This document shows positions 32,030 through 40,747 of a stretch of DNA of 43,247 bases, piece after piece. The notes beneath the pieces were generated by a model. It ran no database searches, was not told where the DNA came from, and saw only the letters and a program-made list of their open reading frames with translations. The translations under genes were made by a program, and so were the position numbers. The DNA lies in the NCBI GenBank assembly GCA_964579675.1, contig CAZOIA010000019.1, positions 1 to 43,247 of the forward strand, given 5' to 3'. The number at the start of each line of letters is the position of its first letter. Position 1 is the first letter of the stretch. Source of the stretch: CAZOIA01 sp964579675 (GTDB taxonomy: Bacteria; Planctomycetota; Phycisphaerae; UBA1845; PWPN01).

Positions 32030-33379
32030 ATGTTCAGTACCCTCTCCAATATCTTTCGGATCCCGGAGTTGAGGTGGAAGATCCTCTTCACGCTGGGCCT
32101 GCTGGTGATCTATCGGCTCGGGTTTCACGTACCGTTGCCTGGGATCAACCAGACGTTCATGGCCGAGGCGGTCGAGCGGGAAGGCGGCGAGAGCGGTTTC
32201 GGCCAGTTGGCTGCGGCTTTCGCCCTGTTCACCGGGGGGGATCTGCGGCAGAGCACGGTCTTCGGCCTGGGCATCATGCCTTACATCTCGGCAAGCATTA
32301 TTTTCCAGTTGCTCGCGACGGTGCTGCCGTCTCTGGAGCGGCTTCAGAAGGAGGGCGAATCCGGCCGCAAGAAGATTCAGGAGTACACGCGTTACGCGAC
32401 GGTGGGGCTGTGTCTGATCCAGGCGGTGTTCTGGGTGAACTACATGCGGGGAAGGGGGTATGTCTTCGCCGATTTCCAGAACACCAAGTCGTTCTGGCTG
32501 ATGGGGGTGTTGGGGTTGACCACCGGCACCATCTTCCTGATGTGGCTGGGCGAGCAGATCGACGAATACGGGATCGGCAACGGGATCAGTCTGATCATCA
32601 TGGCGGGGATCGTGGCCCGGATGCCGAACGCGGTGATCGAGGTGATCCGCACCGCGGAGTTCAACGTGGCCGCCTCGGGCACCAGTGGGGCGATGACCCC
32701 GCACAAGATCGTGTTCCTCGTCGTGGCGTTTGTCGGCGTGGTGGCGGGCGCGATCCTGATCACCCAGGCCCAGCGACGGATTCCCATTCAGCAGGCCAAG
32801 CATACCCGGGGCCGGCGGGTCCTGGGCGGCCAGCGCCAGTACCTGCCGCTGAGGGTCAACCACGGCGGCGTGATGCCGATCATCTTCGCCAGCTCCCTGA
32901 TGATCTTCCCCGGTATTGTATTCGGGTACCTGGCGAGTGCTTTCGGTAGTGTCGGGTTCTTCCGTTTCTGTCAGGCACAGTTGCGGATCGGCAGCTACAT
33001 CTACGAAATCTGCTACATCGGCCTGGTTTACTTCTTCGCTTACTTCTGGACCGCGGTGCAGTTCCAGCCCAAGGAGATGGCCAACAACCTGCGGGACTAC
33101 GGGAGCTTCATCCCGGGGTTGCGTCCGGGCAAGCGCACCGCCGACTATCTGGAAAAGGTCATGGGCAGGATCACTTACGTGGGGGCGTCGTTCCTGGCCA
33201 TGATCGCAGTCATTCCGTCGGTGGTGGCGGTCTGGCTGGATATCAGTTTCATGGTCTCGTCGTTCCTGGGCGGGACCGGGCTGCTGATCGTGGTGAGCGT
33301 TGCCCTGGACGTGGTGCAACGGATCGAGGCGAACCTCGTCATGCGCAACTACAAGGGTTTCCTGGGGCAATCGGGCTGA
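32030..33379 (+). CDS. secY: Preprotein translocase subunit SecY
   Basis: A 449-residue SecY, the channel of the Sec translocon in the cytoplasmic membrane. It shows ten hydrophobic segments. Landmarks are FRIPELRWKILFTLGLLVIY, VPLPGINQTF, the plug region GGDLRQSTVFGLGIMPYISA, the LTTGTIFLMWLGEQIDEYGI loop, GNGISLIIMAGIVARMP, and the cytoplasmic loop FQPKEMANNLRDYGSFIPGL. It begins 31 bases after rplO in the classical spc position. Confidence 0.97.
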   Translation: MFSTLSNIFRIPELRWKILFTLGLLVIYRLGFHVPLPGINQTFMAEAVEREGGESGFGQLAAAFALFTGGDLRQSTVFGLGIMPYISASIIFQLLATVLPSLERLQKEGESGRKKIQEYTRYATVGLCLIQAVFWVNYMRGRGYVFADFQNTKSFWLMGVLGLTTGTIFLMWLGEQIDEYGIGNGISLIIMAGIVARMPNAVIEVIRTAEFNVAASGTSGAMTPHKIVFLVVAFVGVVAGAILITQAQRRIPIQQAKHTRGRRVLGGQRQYLPLRVNHGGVMPIIFASSLMIFPGIVFGYLASAFGSVGFFRFCQAQLRIGSYIYEICYIGLVYFFAYFWTAVQFQPKEMANNLRDYGSFIPGLRPGKRTADYLEKVMGRITYVGASFLAMIAVIPSVVAVWLDISFMVSSFLGGTGLLIVVSVALDVVQRIEANLVMRNYKGFLGQSG

Positions 33380-33408
33380 CCCCGGCTAGAGGGCGAGGGC
33401 AGGCAGAG

Positions 33409-34062
33409 ATGAATCTGGTGATTCTGGGTCCTCCGGGAGCGGGCAAGGGCACGCAGGCGGCGAGGTTGAGTGAAGTCTTCTCGCTGCGCCACCTTTCCAG
33501 TGGCGATGTGCTTCGGGCGGAGCGCAAGAAGGGATCGGCGCTCGGGGGGCGGGTGGCGAAGTACATGGACGCCGGCGAGCTGGTGCCCGATGGAATCATC
33601 GTGGAGGTGATTCTGACTCAACTGCAGGATTCGGGAGGATCAAAGGGTGTGCTGCTGGACGGTTTTCCCCGTACCCGGGCCCAGGCCACGAGCCTGGACA
33701 AGGTCTTGTCGGGGGCGTCCCGGCGGGTGGATCTGGTGCTGTCGTTGACGGTGCCGGATGAGTTAATCGTGGACCGGATCACCGGGCGGCGGATTTGCCC
33801 GACCTGTGACGCGGTCTATCATGTTCGGGCGCTGCCGCCGGCGGAACGAGGCGTCTGCGATCACGACGGGACGCCCTTGATTCACCGCACGGACGACACC
33901 GAAGCGGTCGTCAAGCAGCGTCTGACCGCCTATTACGAACAGACGTCACCGCTGGAGGCCTACTACCGCGAGAAGGGGATTCTGGTCGAAGTCGATGGGA
34001 CCAAGGACGTCGATGGGGTTCTCGAGGCGCTCTCGGCGGCCATTCGCAGCCGGCTGGGCTGA
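33409..34062 (+). CDS. adk: Adenylate kinase
   Basis: A 217-residue adenylate kinase, interconverting ATP, AMP and ADP. The P-loop is GPPGAGKG (7-14). AMP-binding residues lie in HLSSGDVLR and LLDGFPRTRAQA. The LID domain is of the zinc type, with Cys130, Cys133, Cys150 and Asp153 in the Cys-X2-Cys...Cys-X2-Asp layout. The gene follows secY by 29 bases, a common arrangement. The start ATG is clear. Confidence 0.96.
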   Translation: MNLVILGPPGAGKGTQAARLSEVFSLRHLSSGDVLRAERKKGSALGGRVAKYMDAGELVPDGIIVEVILTQLQDSGGSKGVLLDGFPRTRAQATSLDKVLSGASRRVDLVLSLTVPDELIVDRITGRRICPTCDAVYHVRALPPAERGVCDHDGTPLIHRTDDTEAVVKQRLTAYYEQTSPLEAYYREKGILVEVDGTKDVDGVLEALSAAIRSRLG

Positions 34063-34071
34063 GGCGGGTTC

Positions 34072-34881
34072 TTGAAAAGGGTAATGGGCAGACAATCCCG
34101 GACCGCTGGGCTGAAGAGTCCTGAAGAGGTCGAGCGAATGCGCCGCGCGGGCCGACTCGTGTACCGGGTGCTCGGGCGGATGCGGGAGATGACAGGTCCC
34201 GGCGTCACGACGGCGGAGTTGAACGCCGTGGCTGAGGAGATGATCGCAGAGGCGGGGGCGGAGCCTTTGTTTCGCGGCGTGCGGACCAAGCAGGCCAAGT
34301 TCCCGTTTCCCTCTGCCTTGTGCACGAGTATCAACGACCAGGTGGTACACGGGATTCCGTCGGACCGCCCGCTTGCCGAAGGCGACGTGGTGAGTGTCGA
34401 TTGCGGCGTCCGCCTGGACGGCTATTGCGGGGATAGCGCGACCACGATCGCGGTGGGTCAGGTACCACCGGAGGTCCGGCGCCTGCTTGAGGTGACGGTG
34501 GAGTCGTTGCGGATTGCAATCGAGGGGATCAGGCCGAAACGCTGGTGGAGCGAGATCGCCGGGGCGATCCAGTCGCACGTGGAGTCGGCGGGTTTCTCGG
34601 TAGTCCGCGAGTTCGTGGGGCATGGCATCGGTCGGGAGATGCACGAGGAGCCGAAGGTCCCCAATTACGTCGATCCGCGCGAGCGTCGACAGGATTTCCA
34701 GCTCCGCGAAGGCATGACCTTCGCTGTCGAGCCGATGGTGAACATGGGGTTGCCGCAGGTGGTGTACGGCGACGCGACGGGGTGGCCGGTGGTGACCAAG
34801 GACGGTTCGATCGCCGCCCATTTTGAACACACGCTTGCGGTGACGCCCCGCGGCGCGGACGTACTGACCGACGGCCGGTGA
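34072..34881 (+). CDS. map: Methionine aminopeptidase, type I
   Basis: A 269-residue metallo-enzyme that removes N-terminal methionine from new proteins. It contains PFPSALCTSINDQVVHGIPS, with the substrate-binding histidine. The metal ligands appear in DVVSVDCGVRLDGYCGDSA (two aspartates), GHGIGREMHEEPKVPN (histidine), FAVEPM (glutamate) and AHFEHTLAVT (glutamate). Start is uncertain: TTG at 34072 has GAGG seven bases upstream; ATG at 34084 has a site that is too close. It follows adk by nine bases. No infA follows. Confidence 0.95.
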   Translation: MKRVMGRQSRTAGLKSPEEVERMRRAGRLVYRVLGRMREMTGPGVTTAELNAVAEEMIAEAGAEPLFRGVRTKQAKFPFPSALCTSINDQVVHGIPSDRPLAEGDVVSVDCGVRLDGYCGDSATTIAVGQVPPEVRRLLEVTVESLRIAIEGIRPKRWWSEIAGAIQSHVESAGFSVVREFVGHGIGREMHEEPKVPNYVDPRERRQDFQLREGMTFAVEPMVNMGLPQVVYGDATGWPVVTKDGSIAAHFEHTLAVTPRGADVLTDGR

Positions 34882-34911
34882 GCAGGTCGGCCTGAACTGG
34901 AGGACGCAGTC

Positions 34912-35025
34912 ATGAAGGTGCGAAGTAGTGTTCGTCGCATTTGCGAGAACTGCAAGATCATCCGTCGCCGCGGGGTGATTCGCGTGATCTGCACAAATCC
35001 GCGTCACAAGCAGCGGCAGGGATGA
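34912..35025 (+). CDS. rpmJ: Ribosomal protein L36, zinc type
   Basis: A 37-residue L36. It begins MKVRSSVRRICENCKIIRRR and has the zinc site Cys11, Cys14, Cys27 and His32, as in the zinc-containing class. The ATG at 34912 follows GGAGGA at 34899-34904. It is flanked by map and rpsM; infA, often located just before rpmJ, is missing. Confidence 0.95.
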   Translation: MKVRSSVRRICENCKIIRRRGVIRVICTNPRHKQRQG

Positions 35026-35058
35026 TGCGGAGATCGCATTGAAGGAAGGAGTGGCAAC

Positions 35059-35448
35059 GTGCCGCGTATCGCTGGCGTAGACGTGCCCAATGATAAGAGG
35101 ATCGGAATCTCGCTCCGCTACATTTATGGAATCGGTCCGTGCCTGTCGGGGCAGGTTCTCAAGGAAGCGGGCATTGATTCGGGTGTCCGAGCGAAGGATC
35201 TGACCGAAGACGAGGTCACCCGGATTGCCGGTGTGATCGACCGCAACTACGTGGTTGAAGGTCAGCTTCGTCGGCAGGTTCAGCAGAACATCGCCCGGCT
35301 CCGGGACATCGGTTGTTACCGTGGTTTGCGTCACCGTCGGGGCCTGCCGGTGCGTGGCCAGCGAACCCGGTCCAACGCGCGGACGCGCAAGGGTCCGCGG
35401 AAGACGGTCGCAGGGAAGAAAGGGGTGAAGGAGGCGCATCGTGGCTAA
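35059..35448 (+). CDS. rpsM: Ribosomal protein S13
   Basis: A 129-residue S13 in the small-subunit head, contacting P-site tRNA and the large subunit. It begins at GTG (read as Met) with PRIAGVDVPNDKRIGISLRY and contains IYGIGPCLSGQVLKEAGID, plus the terminal GLRHRRGLPVRGQRTRSNAR with the GPRKTVAGKK tail. GAAGGAAGGAG precedes the start. Its last eight bases overlap the start of rpsK. Confidence 0.96.
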   Translation: MPRIAGVDVPNDKRIGISLRYIYGIGPCLSGQVLKEAGIDSGVRAKDLTEDEVTRIAGVIDRNYVVEGQLRRQVQQNIARLRDIGCYRGLRHRRGLPVRGQRTRSNARTRKGPRKTVAGKKGVKEAHRG

Positions 35449-35821
35449 GAGCGGCAAGAGAAAGGCCCGACGAACGGTGTCCCACGCGGTCGCCCACATC
35501 AAGGCGACGTTCAACAACACCATGATCACGATCACGGATACGAGCGGGGAAACGCTGGTGTGGGCATCGGCGGGTACGGTGGGTTTCAAGGGGACGCGGA
35601 AGAGCACCCCCTTCGCCGCCCAGCGGGCGGCGGAGACGGTGGCCCACGCGGCCAGGAAGTTCGGTGTGACGGAGATTGAAATCCGGGTCAAAGGTCCGGG
35701 ATCGGGGCGGGAGTCGGCGATCACCGCGCTGCAGGGCGCGGGGCTGCGGATTCAGTCGATCGAGGACGTGACTCCGCTTCCGCACAACGGGTGTCGGCCG
35801 CCGAAGAAGCGGCGGGTGTGA
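35441..35821 (+). CDS. rpsK: Ribosomal protein S11
   Basis: A 126-residue S11 of the platform near the Shine-Dalgarno cleft. It has AHIKATFNNTMITITDTSGE, GFKGTRKSTPFAAQRAAETV, KGPGSGRESAITALQGAGL and IEDVTPLPHNGCRPPKKRRV. The GTG start at 35441 lies inside the rpsM 3' end, an eight-base overlap that suggests translational coupling. Confidence 0.96.
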   Translation: MAKSGKRKARRTVSHAVAHIKATFNNTMITITDTSGETLVWASAGTVGFKGTRKSTPFAAQRAAETVAHAARKFGVTEIEIRVKGPGSGRESAITALQGAGLRIQSIEDVTPLPHNGCRPPKKRRV

Positions 35822-35864
35822 CACGGTCGGTCGGTCAGGACGTCGTTTGAGGGATGAGGAACAC

Positions 35865-36497
35865 ATGTCGCGCCATATGGGTCCGGTTTGTCGGCTGTGC
35901 CGGCGGCAAGGCATCAAACTGATGCTCAAGGGGCCGCGCTGCGAAACGGCCAAGTGCCCGATGGAGAAGCAGTGGCGGTCCAATCCACCGGGCATGCACG
36001 CCTGGCGGCGCGGCAAGACCAGTGGTTATGGCCTCCGTCTCCGGGAGAAACAGAAGGTAAAACGCTACTACGGGGTCTTTGAGAAGCAGTTCCTGGGTTA
36101 CTTCCGCCAGGCGGAGCGCTCGAGGAAGAACACCGGAGCCGCCCTGTTCGGGCTTCTGGAGCGCCGGCTGGACAACGTGGTGTGCAAGGCGGGGTTTGCC
36201 CCGTCGCGCCGAGGTGCCCGGTCCATGATTAGCCACGGGCACGTTTACGTCAACGGTCGGCGTGTCGATCGTGCGGGCTTCCTCGTGAACCAGGGCGATG
36301 GGTTGTCGATCAAGTCGTCCAAACGCAGCCGGCAGCTCGCAAACCTGCATTTGGAATTGAGCGAGCACCGCCCCCCCCCGCCGTGGCTCCAGGTCGATGC
36401 CAGCAACTTGGAAGCGACCGTGGCAGCGTTGCCGTCCCGCGAGGACGTTCAGATCCCCGTCGAGGACGCGCTGATCGTGGAAATGTGCAGCCGGTAG
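35865..36497 (+). CDS. rpsD: Ribosomal protein S4, zinc-binding type
   Basis: A 210-residue S4, a primary 16S binder. The N-terminus has four cysteines at 9, 12, 26 and 31 (CRLCRRQG, then CETAKC), the zinc-binding form. Further motifs are YGVFEKQFLGYFRQAER, GLLERRLDNVVCKAGFAPSR, and the S4 RNA-binding domain ISHGHVYVNGRRVDRAGFLV. The ATG at 35865 follows GATGAGGA and gives the canonical N-terminus; the longer frame from 35847 is rejected. Confidence 0.95.
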   Translation: MSRHMGPVCRLCRRQGIKLMLKGPRCETAKCPMEKQWRSNPPGMHAWRRGKTSGYGLRLREKQKVKRYYGVFEKQFLGYFRQAERSRKNTGAALFGLLERRLDNVVCKAGFAPSRRGARSMISHGHVYVNGRRVDRAGFLVNQGDGLSIKSSKRSRQLANLHLELSEHRPPPPWLQVDASNLEATVAALPSREDVQIPVEDALIVEMCSR

Positions 36498-36514
36498 TTT
36501 GTGGAGGAATCCCG

Positions 36515-37621
36515 ATGCGAATCAGGTGGCGTGGGCTTGAATTGCCGACTCAGGTTGCTCGAGATGGCACGATCAGCACCGATACCTATGCGCGCTTGGC
36601 GGTTGAACCATTCGAACGAGGGTTTGGCACCACCGTCGGTAACAGCCTCCGTCGGGTCCTGTTGTCGAGCCTGGAGGGCGCGGCGGTTACCAGGGTGCGG
36701 ATCGCCGGAGCGAGTCATGAGTTCATGAGTCTGCCCGGGGTGCTGGAGGACGTCACCGATATAATTCTGAACATCAAGAGCCTGGTTATTCGGCTGGACG
36801 GCGAGGGCGAGAAGACGATGCGTCTGACCCGCAAGGGCCCCGGCGAGGTCTTCGCCCGTGACATTGAGACCGATCCCGCCGTCACGATCGTCAATGAGGG
36901 GCAACTGATCGCAACCCTGACCGAGGAGGTCGAGCTCGCGATCGACTTCTGGGTGAGTGCGGGGCGCGGCTACCGCACCGCGGAGGAGAATCAGGAGCTG
37001 GCGGATGAACTCGGCGTCATCGCGGTGGACTCGGTGTTCTCGCCCGTGACGCGGGTGCGGTACAAGACCGAGGAGACGCGGGTCGGCCAGCGGACCAACT
37101 ACGACCGGCTGATTCTGGAGATCTGGACCAAGGGGACGATCCGGCCCGAAGACGCGCTGGTTGAGTCGGCCAAGATCTTACGCAAGCACCTGAACCCGTT
37201 CGTACAATACCACGAGCTCGGTCAGGAGACGGTCATCAGCCACGCCCGGCCCGCCGAACCGGCGGGAGAGAGCATGATGGACAAGGCCCTCCAGGAGCGC
37301 CTGTCGATGCCGATTGCCCAGTTGGACCTGTCGGTGCGGGCAAGCAACTGCCTGGAGTCGGCTAAGGTGACCACAGTCGGCGAACTGGCCCGAATGAGCG
37401 AGACGGATCTGTTAAAGGTGCGCAGTTTCGGCCGGACCTCGCTGCGTGAGGTCAAGCGCAAGCTGGCGGATCTGGGTTTGAGCCTGGGCATGGCGTTCCC
37501 GGAGCCCGGGAGCGCACAGGACCAGGGCGAGGTGCCCGGGTACGACGGCGAACAGAACCGCCAGGGTGACCCGCCCAATAACGGCGACGACACCGTGACC
37601 GCGGGGATCAGTCTCGGATAG
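36515..37621 (+). CDS. rpoA: RNA polymerase alpha subunit
   Basis: A 368-residue alpha subunit. The N-terminal assembly domain has EPFERGFGTTVGNSLRRVLL (31-50), and the insert EFMSLPGVLEDVTDIILNIK follows. The C-terminal domain (about 265-327) has LDLSVRASNCLESAKVTTVG with Arg275, the counterpart of the UP-element-contacting arginine. A tail of about 40 polar residues (328-368) extends beyond the usual end. ATG 36515 is preceded by GGAGG at 36503; the longer frame into rpsD is rejected. Confidence 0.97.
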   Translation: MRIRWRGLELPTQVARDGTISTDTYARLAVEPFERGFGTTVGNSLRRVLLSSLEGAAVTRVRIAGASHEFMSLPGVLEDVTDIILNIKSLVIRLDGEGEKTMRLTRKGPGEVFARDIETDPAVTIVNEGQLIATLTEEVELAIDFWVSAGRGYRTAEENQELADELGVIAVDSVFSPVTRVRYKTEETRVGQRTNYDRLILEIWTKGTIRPEDALVESAKILRKHLNPFVQYHELGQETVISHARPAEPAGESMMDKALQERLSMPIAQLDLSVRASNCLESAKVTTVGELARMSETDLLKVRSFGRTSLREVKRKLADLGLSLGMAFPEPGSAQDQGEVPGYDGEQNRQGDPPNNGDDTVTAGISLG

Positions 37622-37705
37622 CCGCCGAGGGGACGTTGACGCATTGAGGATCGCCAGTCTGATCTGGGGTGGAAATCTCCCGATGGCTGAGTGTGGAATA
37701 TCGCT

Positions 37706-38353
37706 ATGAGACATCTTGTGGCAAGGCGAAAACTGAATCGGACGAGCGAGCACCGCCAGGCCCTTCGTCGTAACATGGCCCAGAGCCTGTTCGAGCACGG
37801 GCAGATCAGGACAACGCTGGCCAAGGCCAATGATGCTCGTCCCTTCGTGGAGCGGCTCATTACGCTGGCTCGCAAGGCACGCGACGGGAACCTGGCCGCC
37901 CGTCAGCGGCTAACCGCGCTGTTGGGTGACCGGAGTATGATCCCGGAGGACTACCAGGAGCAGTACGAGGACATGTCCAATGCCGCCCGCCAGCGTGTTC
38001 TGCGGGCCCGCACCGGGCGGCGGCACCGGACGGGCCAGGCCAAGGGTGGGCAGAAATTCACCGGCGTCTCAATCGTACACCATCTGATCAATGACGTGGC
38101 AGCCAGGTATGAGGATCGTCCGGGCGGCTACACGCGTGTAATCCGGCTCGGTGCGGTGCACTCGGGTGACGGCGCGCCGTTGGCCGTGCTCCAGTTGGTC
38201 GGGCAGGAGGAGTCGCCGGGCACGGTGACCCGCCCCGAGAAGACCGCTCGCCAGCGGCGGACTGAGCGGCGATACGCGGCAGCGGCCAGGGTGATCAAGA
38301 AGCACGGCCGATCCGCCGCCCCCGCCGAGGGCGCTCCCGAGGAACCGGAGTGA
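37706..38353 (+). CDS. rplQ: Ribosomal protein L17, enlarged
   Basis: A 215-residue L17 near the exit tunnel. The core is normal: MRHLVARRKLNRTSEHRQAL, HGQIRTTLAKANDARPFVER, and AARYEDRPGGYTRVIRLGAV. It is much longer than the usual 120-130 residues. There is an internal insert around 75-120 (DRSMIPEDYQEQYEDMSNAA and a basic RTGRRHRTGQAKGG stretch) and a basic tail from about 170 to 215. The ATG at 37706 is used because canonical homology begins there; a GTG five codons upstream is possible. Confidence 0.93.
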   Translation: MRHLVARRKLNRTSEHRQALRRNMAQSLFEHGQIRTTLAKANDARPFVERLITLARKARDGNLAARQRLTALLGDRSMIPEDYQEQYEDMSNAARQRVLRARTGRRHRTGQAKGGQKFTGVSIVHHLINDVAARYEDRPGGYTRVIRLGAVHSGDGAPLAVLQLVGQEESPGTVTRPEKTARQRRTERRYAAAARVIKKHGRSAAPAEGAPEEPE

Positions 38354-38416
38354 GCCGCAGACGATCCGGGCGCCGGCAAGAAGAGACTTCAGTAATCGGC
38401 CGAGTGGTTTTCTGTG

Positions 38417-38839
38417 ATGAGCGAGCCCTCCTGTATCTTCTGCAAGATCGTCGCCGGTGAGATTCCGGCCCTGCGGGTCTATGAGGACGACGCGGTGCTG
38501 GTCTTTCTCGACGTCGCCCCGCTGGCCGAGGGGCATCTGATCGTCGTGCCCAAGCAGCATTACGAGAGACTGGAGGACATGGGGGCCGAGGCGGTTGCAG
38601 CGGTCACCCGTAACTGGCCGCAGTTGGGCCGGGCCCTCATGAAAGCGACGTCTGTCACAGCGTACAACGTCCTGCACAATAACGGGAAAGAGGCGGGGCA
38701 GGAAGTGCCCCACGTTCACTTTCACATCATTCCGCGAGCAGCATCAGACGGACTCGGCTACCGGTGGAAAGCGTCCAAGTACCCGGGCGGCCGGGCCGAG
38801 GAACTCCACCGGCAGCTCATCGCGGCTCTGCGATCGTAG
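38417..38839 (+). CDS. HIT-family nucleotide hydrolase
   Basis: A 140-residue histidine-triad protein. The triad PHVHFHII places His99, His101 and His103 in the catalytic loop; HNNGKEAGQEV is the preceding conserved segment. The N-terminus CIFCKIVAGEIPA has Cys6 and Cys9, half of the zinc site seen in several HinT-like proteins. Related enzymes hydrolyse purine nucleotide phosphoramidates. The ATG at 38417 is used, with GTG at 38414 also possible. It lies 63 bases after rplQ and may share its transcript. Confidence 0.92.
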   Translation: MSEPSCIFCKIVAGEIPALRVYEDDAVLVFLDVAPLAEGHLIVVPKQHYERLEDMGAEAVAAVTRNWPQLGRALMKATSVTAYNVLHNNGKEAGQEVPHVHFHIIPRAASDGLGYRWKASKYPGGRAEELHRQLIAALRS

Positions 38840-38929
38840 CCTCTTGACCTCCAAGGGACTTGTCGTCATCATCGCAGGGACGGCGCGCCGGCGGCGGCGG
38901 GGTACGTTTTCAGTGTCGATAACGGCTCG

Positions 38930-38995
38930 GAGCCCGGCTCTACGAGCCCGGTGGGTTGTATTCCGTATTCCGAGCCGGGCTCTGCGAGCCCGGTG
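38930..38995. repeat. Two copies of a 24-base GC-rich repeat
   Basis: GAGCCCGGCTCTACGAGCCCGGTG at 38930-38953 (shown in part: begins GAGCCCGGCTCTACG) recurs at 38972-38995 with two substitutions. Each copy can fold on itself through GAGCCCGG/CCGGGCTC-like halves. The copies lie in the spacer before the processive glycosyltransferase gene. Probably REP-like. Confidence 0.45.
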
Positions 38996-39115
38996 CCCCT
39001 TCGCGGCGCGAGGTTCTGCCATCCGAGGAAACACCGGCCCCACAGAGGTCGGCGCTGGCCGTGCCAGCCGCTGATATCGGCGAACGGGCGGGCCAGCAAG
39101 GCGTCCAAAAAGACC

Positions 39116-40747
39116 ATGGAGTGGTTGTTCGGCTACGATATCGTTGTTGAGGTTTTCCTGGCGGCCTATGTGCTTGTGCTGGGGGTGGTTTGCCTGTACG
39201 GCTTGCACCGCTACCAGTTGGTGCACCTGTATTACAAGTACCGCAGGAACAGGCCGCAGTTGACCGGCTGTTTCCGCCAGCGGCCTCGGGTCACGATTCA
39301 GTTGCCGATGTTCAATGAGAAGGCCGTCGCCCGGCGCCTGATCAACGCCACCTGTCGGATCGACTACCCGCGTGACCGGTTGGAGATTCAGGTGCTGGAC
39401 GACTCGACCGACGAGACGGTCACGATCGCTGCCGAGGCGGTGGAGCGATGGCGGGCTCGCGGCTTCGACATCCGTTACATTCACCGCTCGCAGCGCACGG
39501 GTTTCAAGGCGGGCGCGCTGGCTGAGGGGTTGCGGTCGGCCACCGGCGAGTTCATCCTCATCTTCGACGCCGACTTCCTTCCCCCGCCCGCGATCCTGAC
39601 CGAGACGATCCACTACTTCACCAACCCGCGGGTCGGGATGGTCCAGGCCCGCTGGGAGCACCTGAACCGCGACCAATCGTTGCTGACCAGGACCCAGGCG
39701 ATCCTGCTGGACGGTCATTTCGCCATTGAACACGCCGCCCGAAATCGTTCGGGGCGCTTTATGAGTTTCAATGGAACGGCGGGGCTCTGGCGGCGGGCCT
39801 GCATCGAGGATGCCGGCGGTTGGCAGCATGATACGCTGACCGAGGATCTGGACCTGTCTTACCGTGCCCAGATGAAAGGCTGGAAGTTCGTCTTCCTGCC
39901 CGAGCTGGCGTCGCCGGCCGAGCTCCCCCCGGATATGGGGGCTTTCAAAGAACAGCAATACCGTTGGGCCAAGGGCGGCGCCCAGACGGCCCGCAAGCTC
40001 CTGCCCACCATTCTCCGATCCAGACTGCCCAAGCGGATCAAGCTCGAAGCGTTCTTTCATCTCACCAGTTGCTCCGTGTACTTCTTCATGGTAGTGCTTT
40101 CGCTGATGCTGTATCCGGTGGTGTACCTCAAGGTACACATGTTTGCCGAGGGCTGGGGGCGTTACCTGTTCGATTTCTCGATCCTGTTGATTGCAACCTG
40201 TTCAGCCGGCACTTTCTACGTTTGCAGTCAGCGCGTGCTGTTCCGAACCTGGGCCGAGAGTATCAAGTATATCCCCTTCCTGATGGCCTTGGGGATCGGT
40301 ATCTCGCTGAACAACGCGCGGGCGGTGTTCGTCGGGTTGTTCGGCAAGCCGGGCGAGTTCGTTCGGACGCCGAAGTTCGGCGTCACCGCCAAGAGCACGA
40401 AGTGGAAGCGCGACGTGCTCAAGATGCGGCGGTCAGAAAAAGGCATCAGGATCCAGCCCTTCCTGGAGTTCGGGTTGGGCTTGTATCTGCTTGTCTGTCT
40501 GGTCATGTGCCTGACCGTTCACCGGGTGACGGTTGGCGTGCCTTTTCTGTGTCTATTCATGGTCGGTTACCTTTACGTCCCGCTGACGACCTGGTTCGGT
40601 CACCGCCTGGGCAAACAGTCGGCCCAACCACGAGAGCGGGTTCTTCCCGTGCCGGTGGCCGGGCTCGCCGGAGACGAGGATATTACATCATCAGTCCGCG
40701 CGCGCGAACCATCTGCTGATAGGCTGGAGCGGGGTCGGGGTAGCTGA
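39116..40747 (+). CDS. Processive membrane glycosyltransferase, family 2
   Basis: A 543-residue GT2 enzyme of the cellulose/mannan-synthase-like group. A membrane helix at about 10-30 precedes the catalytic domain. Motifs are DDS (95-97), DAD (151-153), TED (242-244) and QQYRW (280-284), the D,D,D,QxxRW signature of processive transferases. Several membrane helices follow between about 310 and 495. It would polymerise a beta-linked sugar chain and export it across the membrane; the sugar donor cannot be named. The ATG at 39116 begins just before the first membrane segment; the longer frame crosses a repeat. Its last 65 bases overlap a convergent glycosyltransferase gene. Confidence 0.88.
   Translation: MEWLFGYDIVVEVFLAAYVLVLGVVCLYGLHRYQLVHLYYKYRRNRPQLTGCFRQRPRVTIQLPMFNEKAVARRLINATCRIDYPRDRLEIQVLDDSTDETVTIAAEAVERWRARGFDIRYIHRSQRTGFKAGALAEGLRSATGEFILIFDADFLPPPAILTETIHYFTNPRVGMVQARWEHLNRDQSLLTRTQAILLDGHFAIEHAARNRSGRFMSFNGTAGLWRRACIEDAGGWQHDTLTEDLDLSYRAQMKGWKFVFLPELASPAELPPDMGAFKEQQYRWAKGGAQTARKLLPTILRSRLPKRIKLEAFFHLTSCSVYFFMVVLSLMLYPVVYLKVHMFAEGWGRYLFDFSILLIATCSAGTFYVCSQRVLFRTWAESIKYIPFLMALGIGISLNNARAVFVGLFGKPGEFVRTPKFGVTAKSTKWKRDVLKMRRSEKGIRIQPFLEFGLGLYLLVCLVMCLTVHRVTVGVPFLCLFMVGYLYVPLTTWFGHRLGKQSAQPRERVLPVPVAGLAGDEDITSSVRAREPSADRLERGRGS

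Noticed and set aside
31982..33370. Long antisense open frame opposite secY
   Set aside because: It mirrors the complete, well-conserved secY gene. Its composition is typical of the antisense frame of a GC-rich gene and it has no recognisable domain.
33946..35724. 592-codon antisense open frame opposite map, rpmJ, rpsM and rpsK
   Set aside because: It spans several genuine genes and their spacers on the other strand; the translation is low-complexity and shows no domain.
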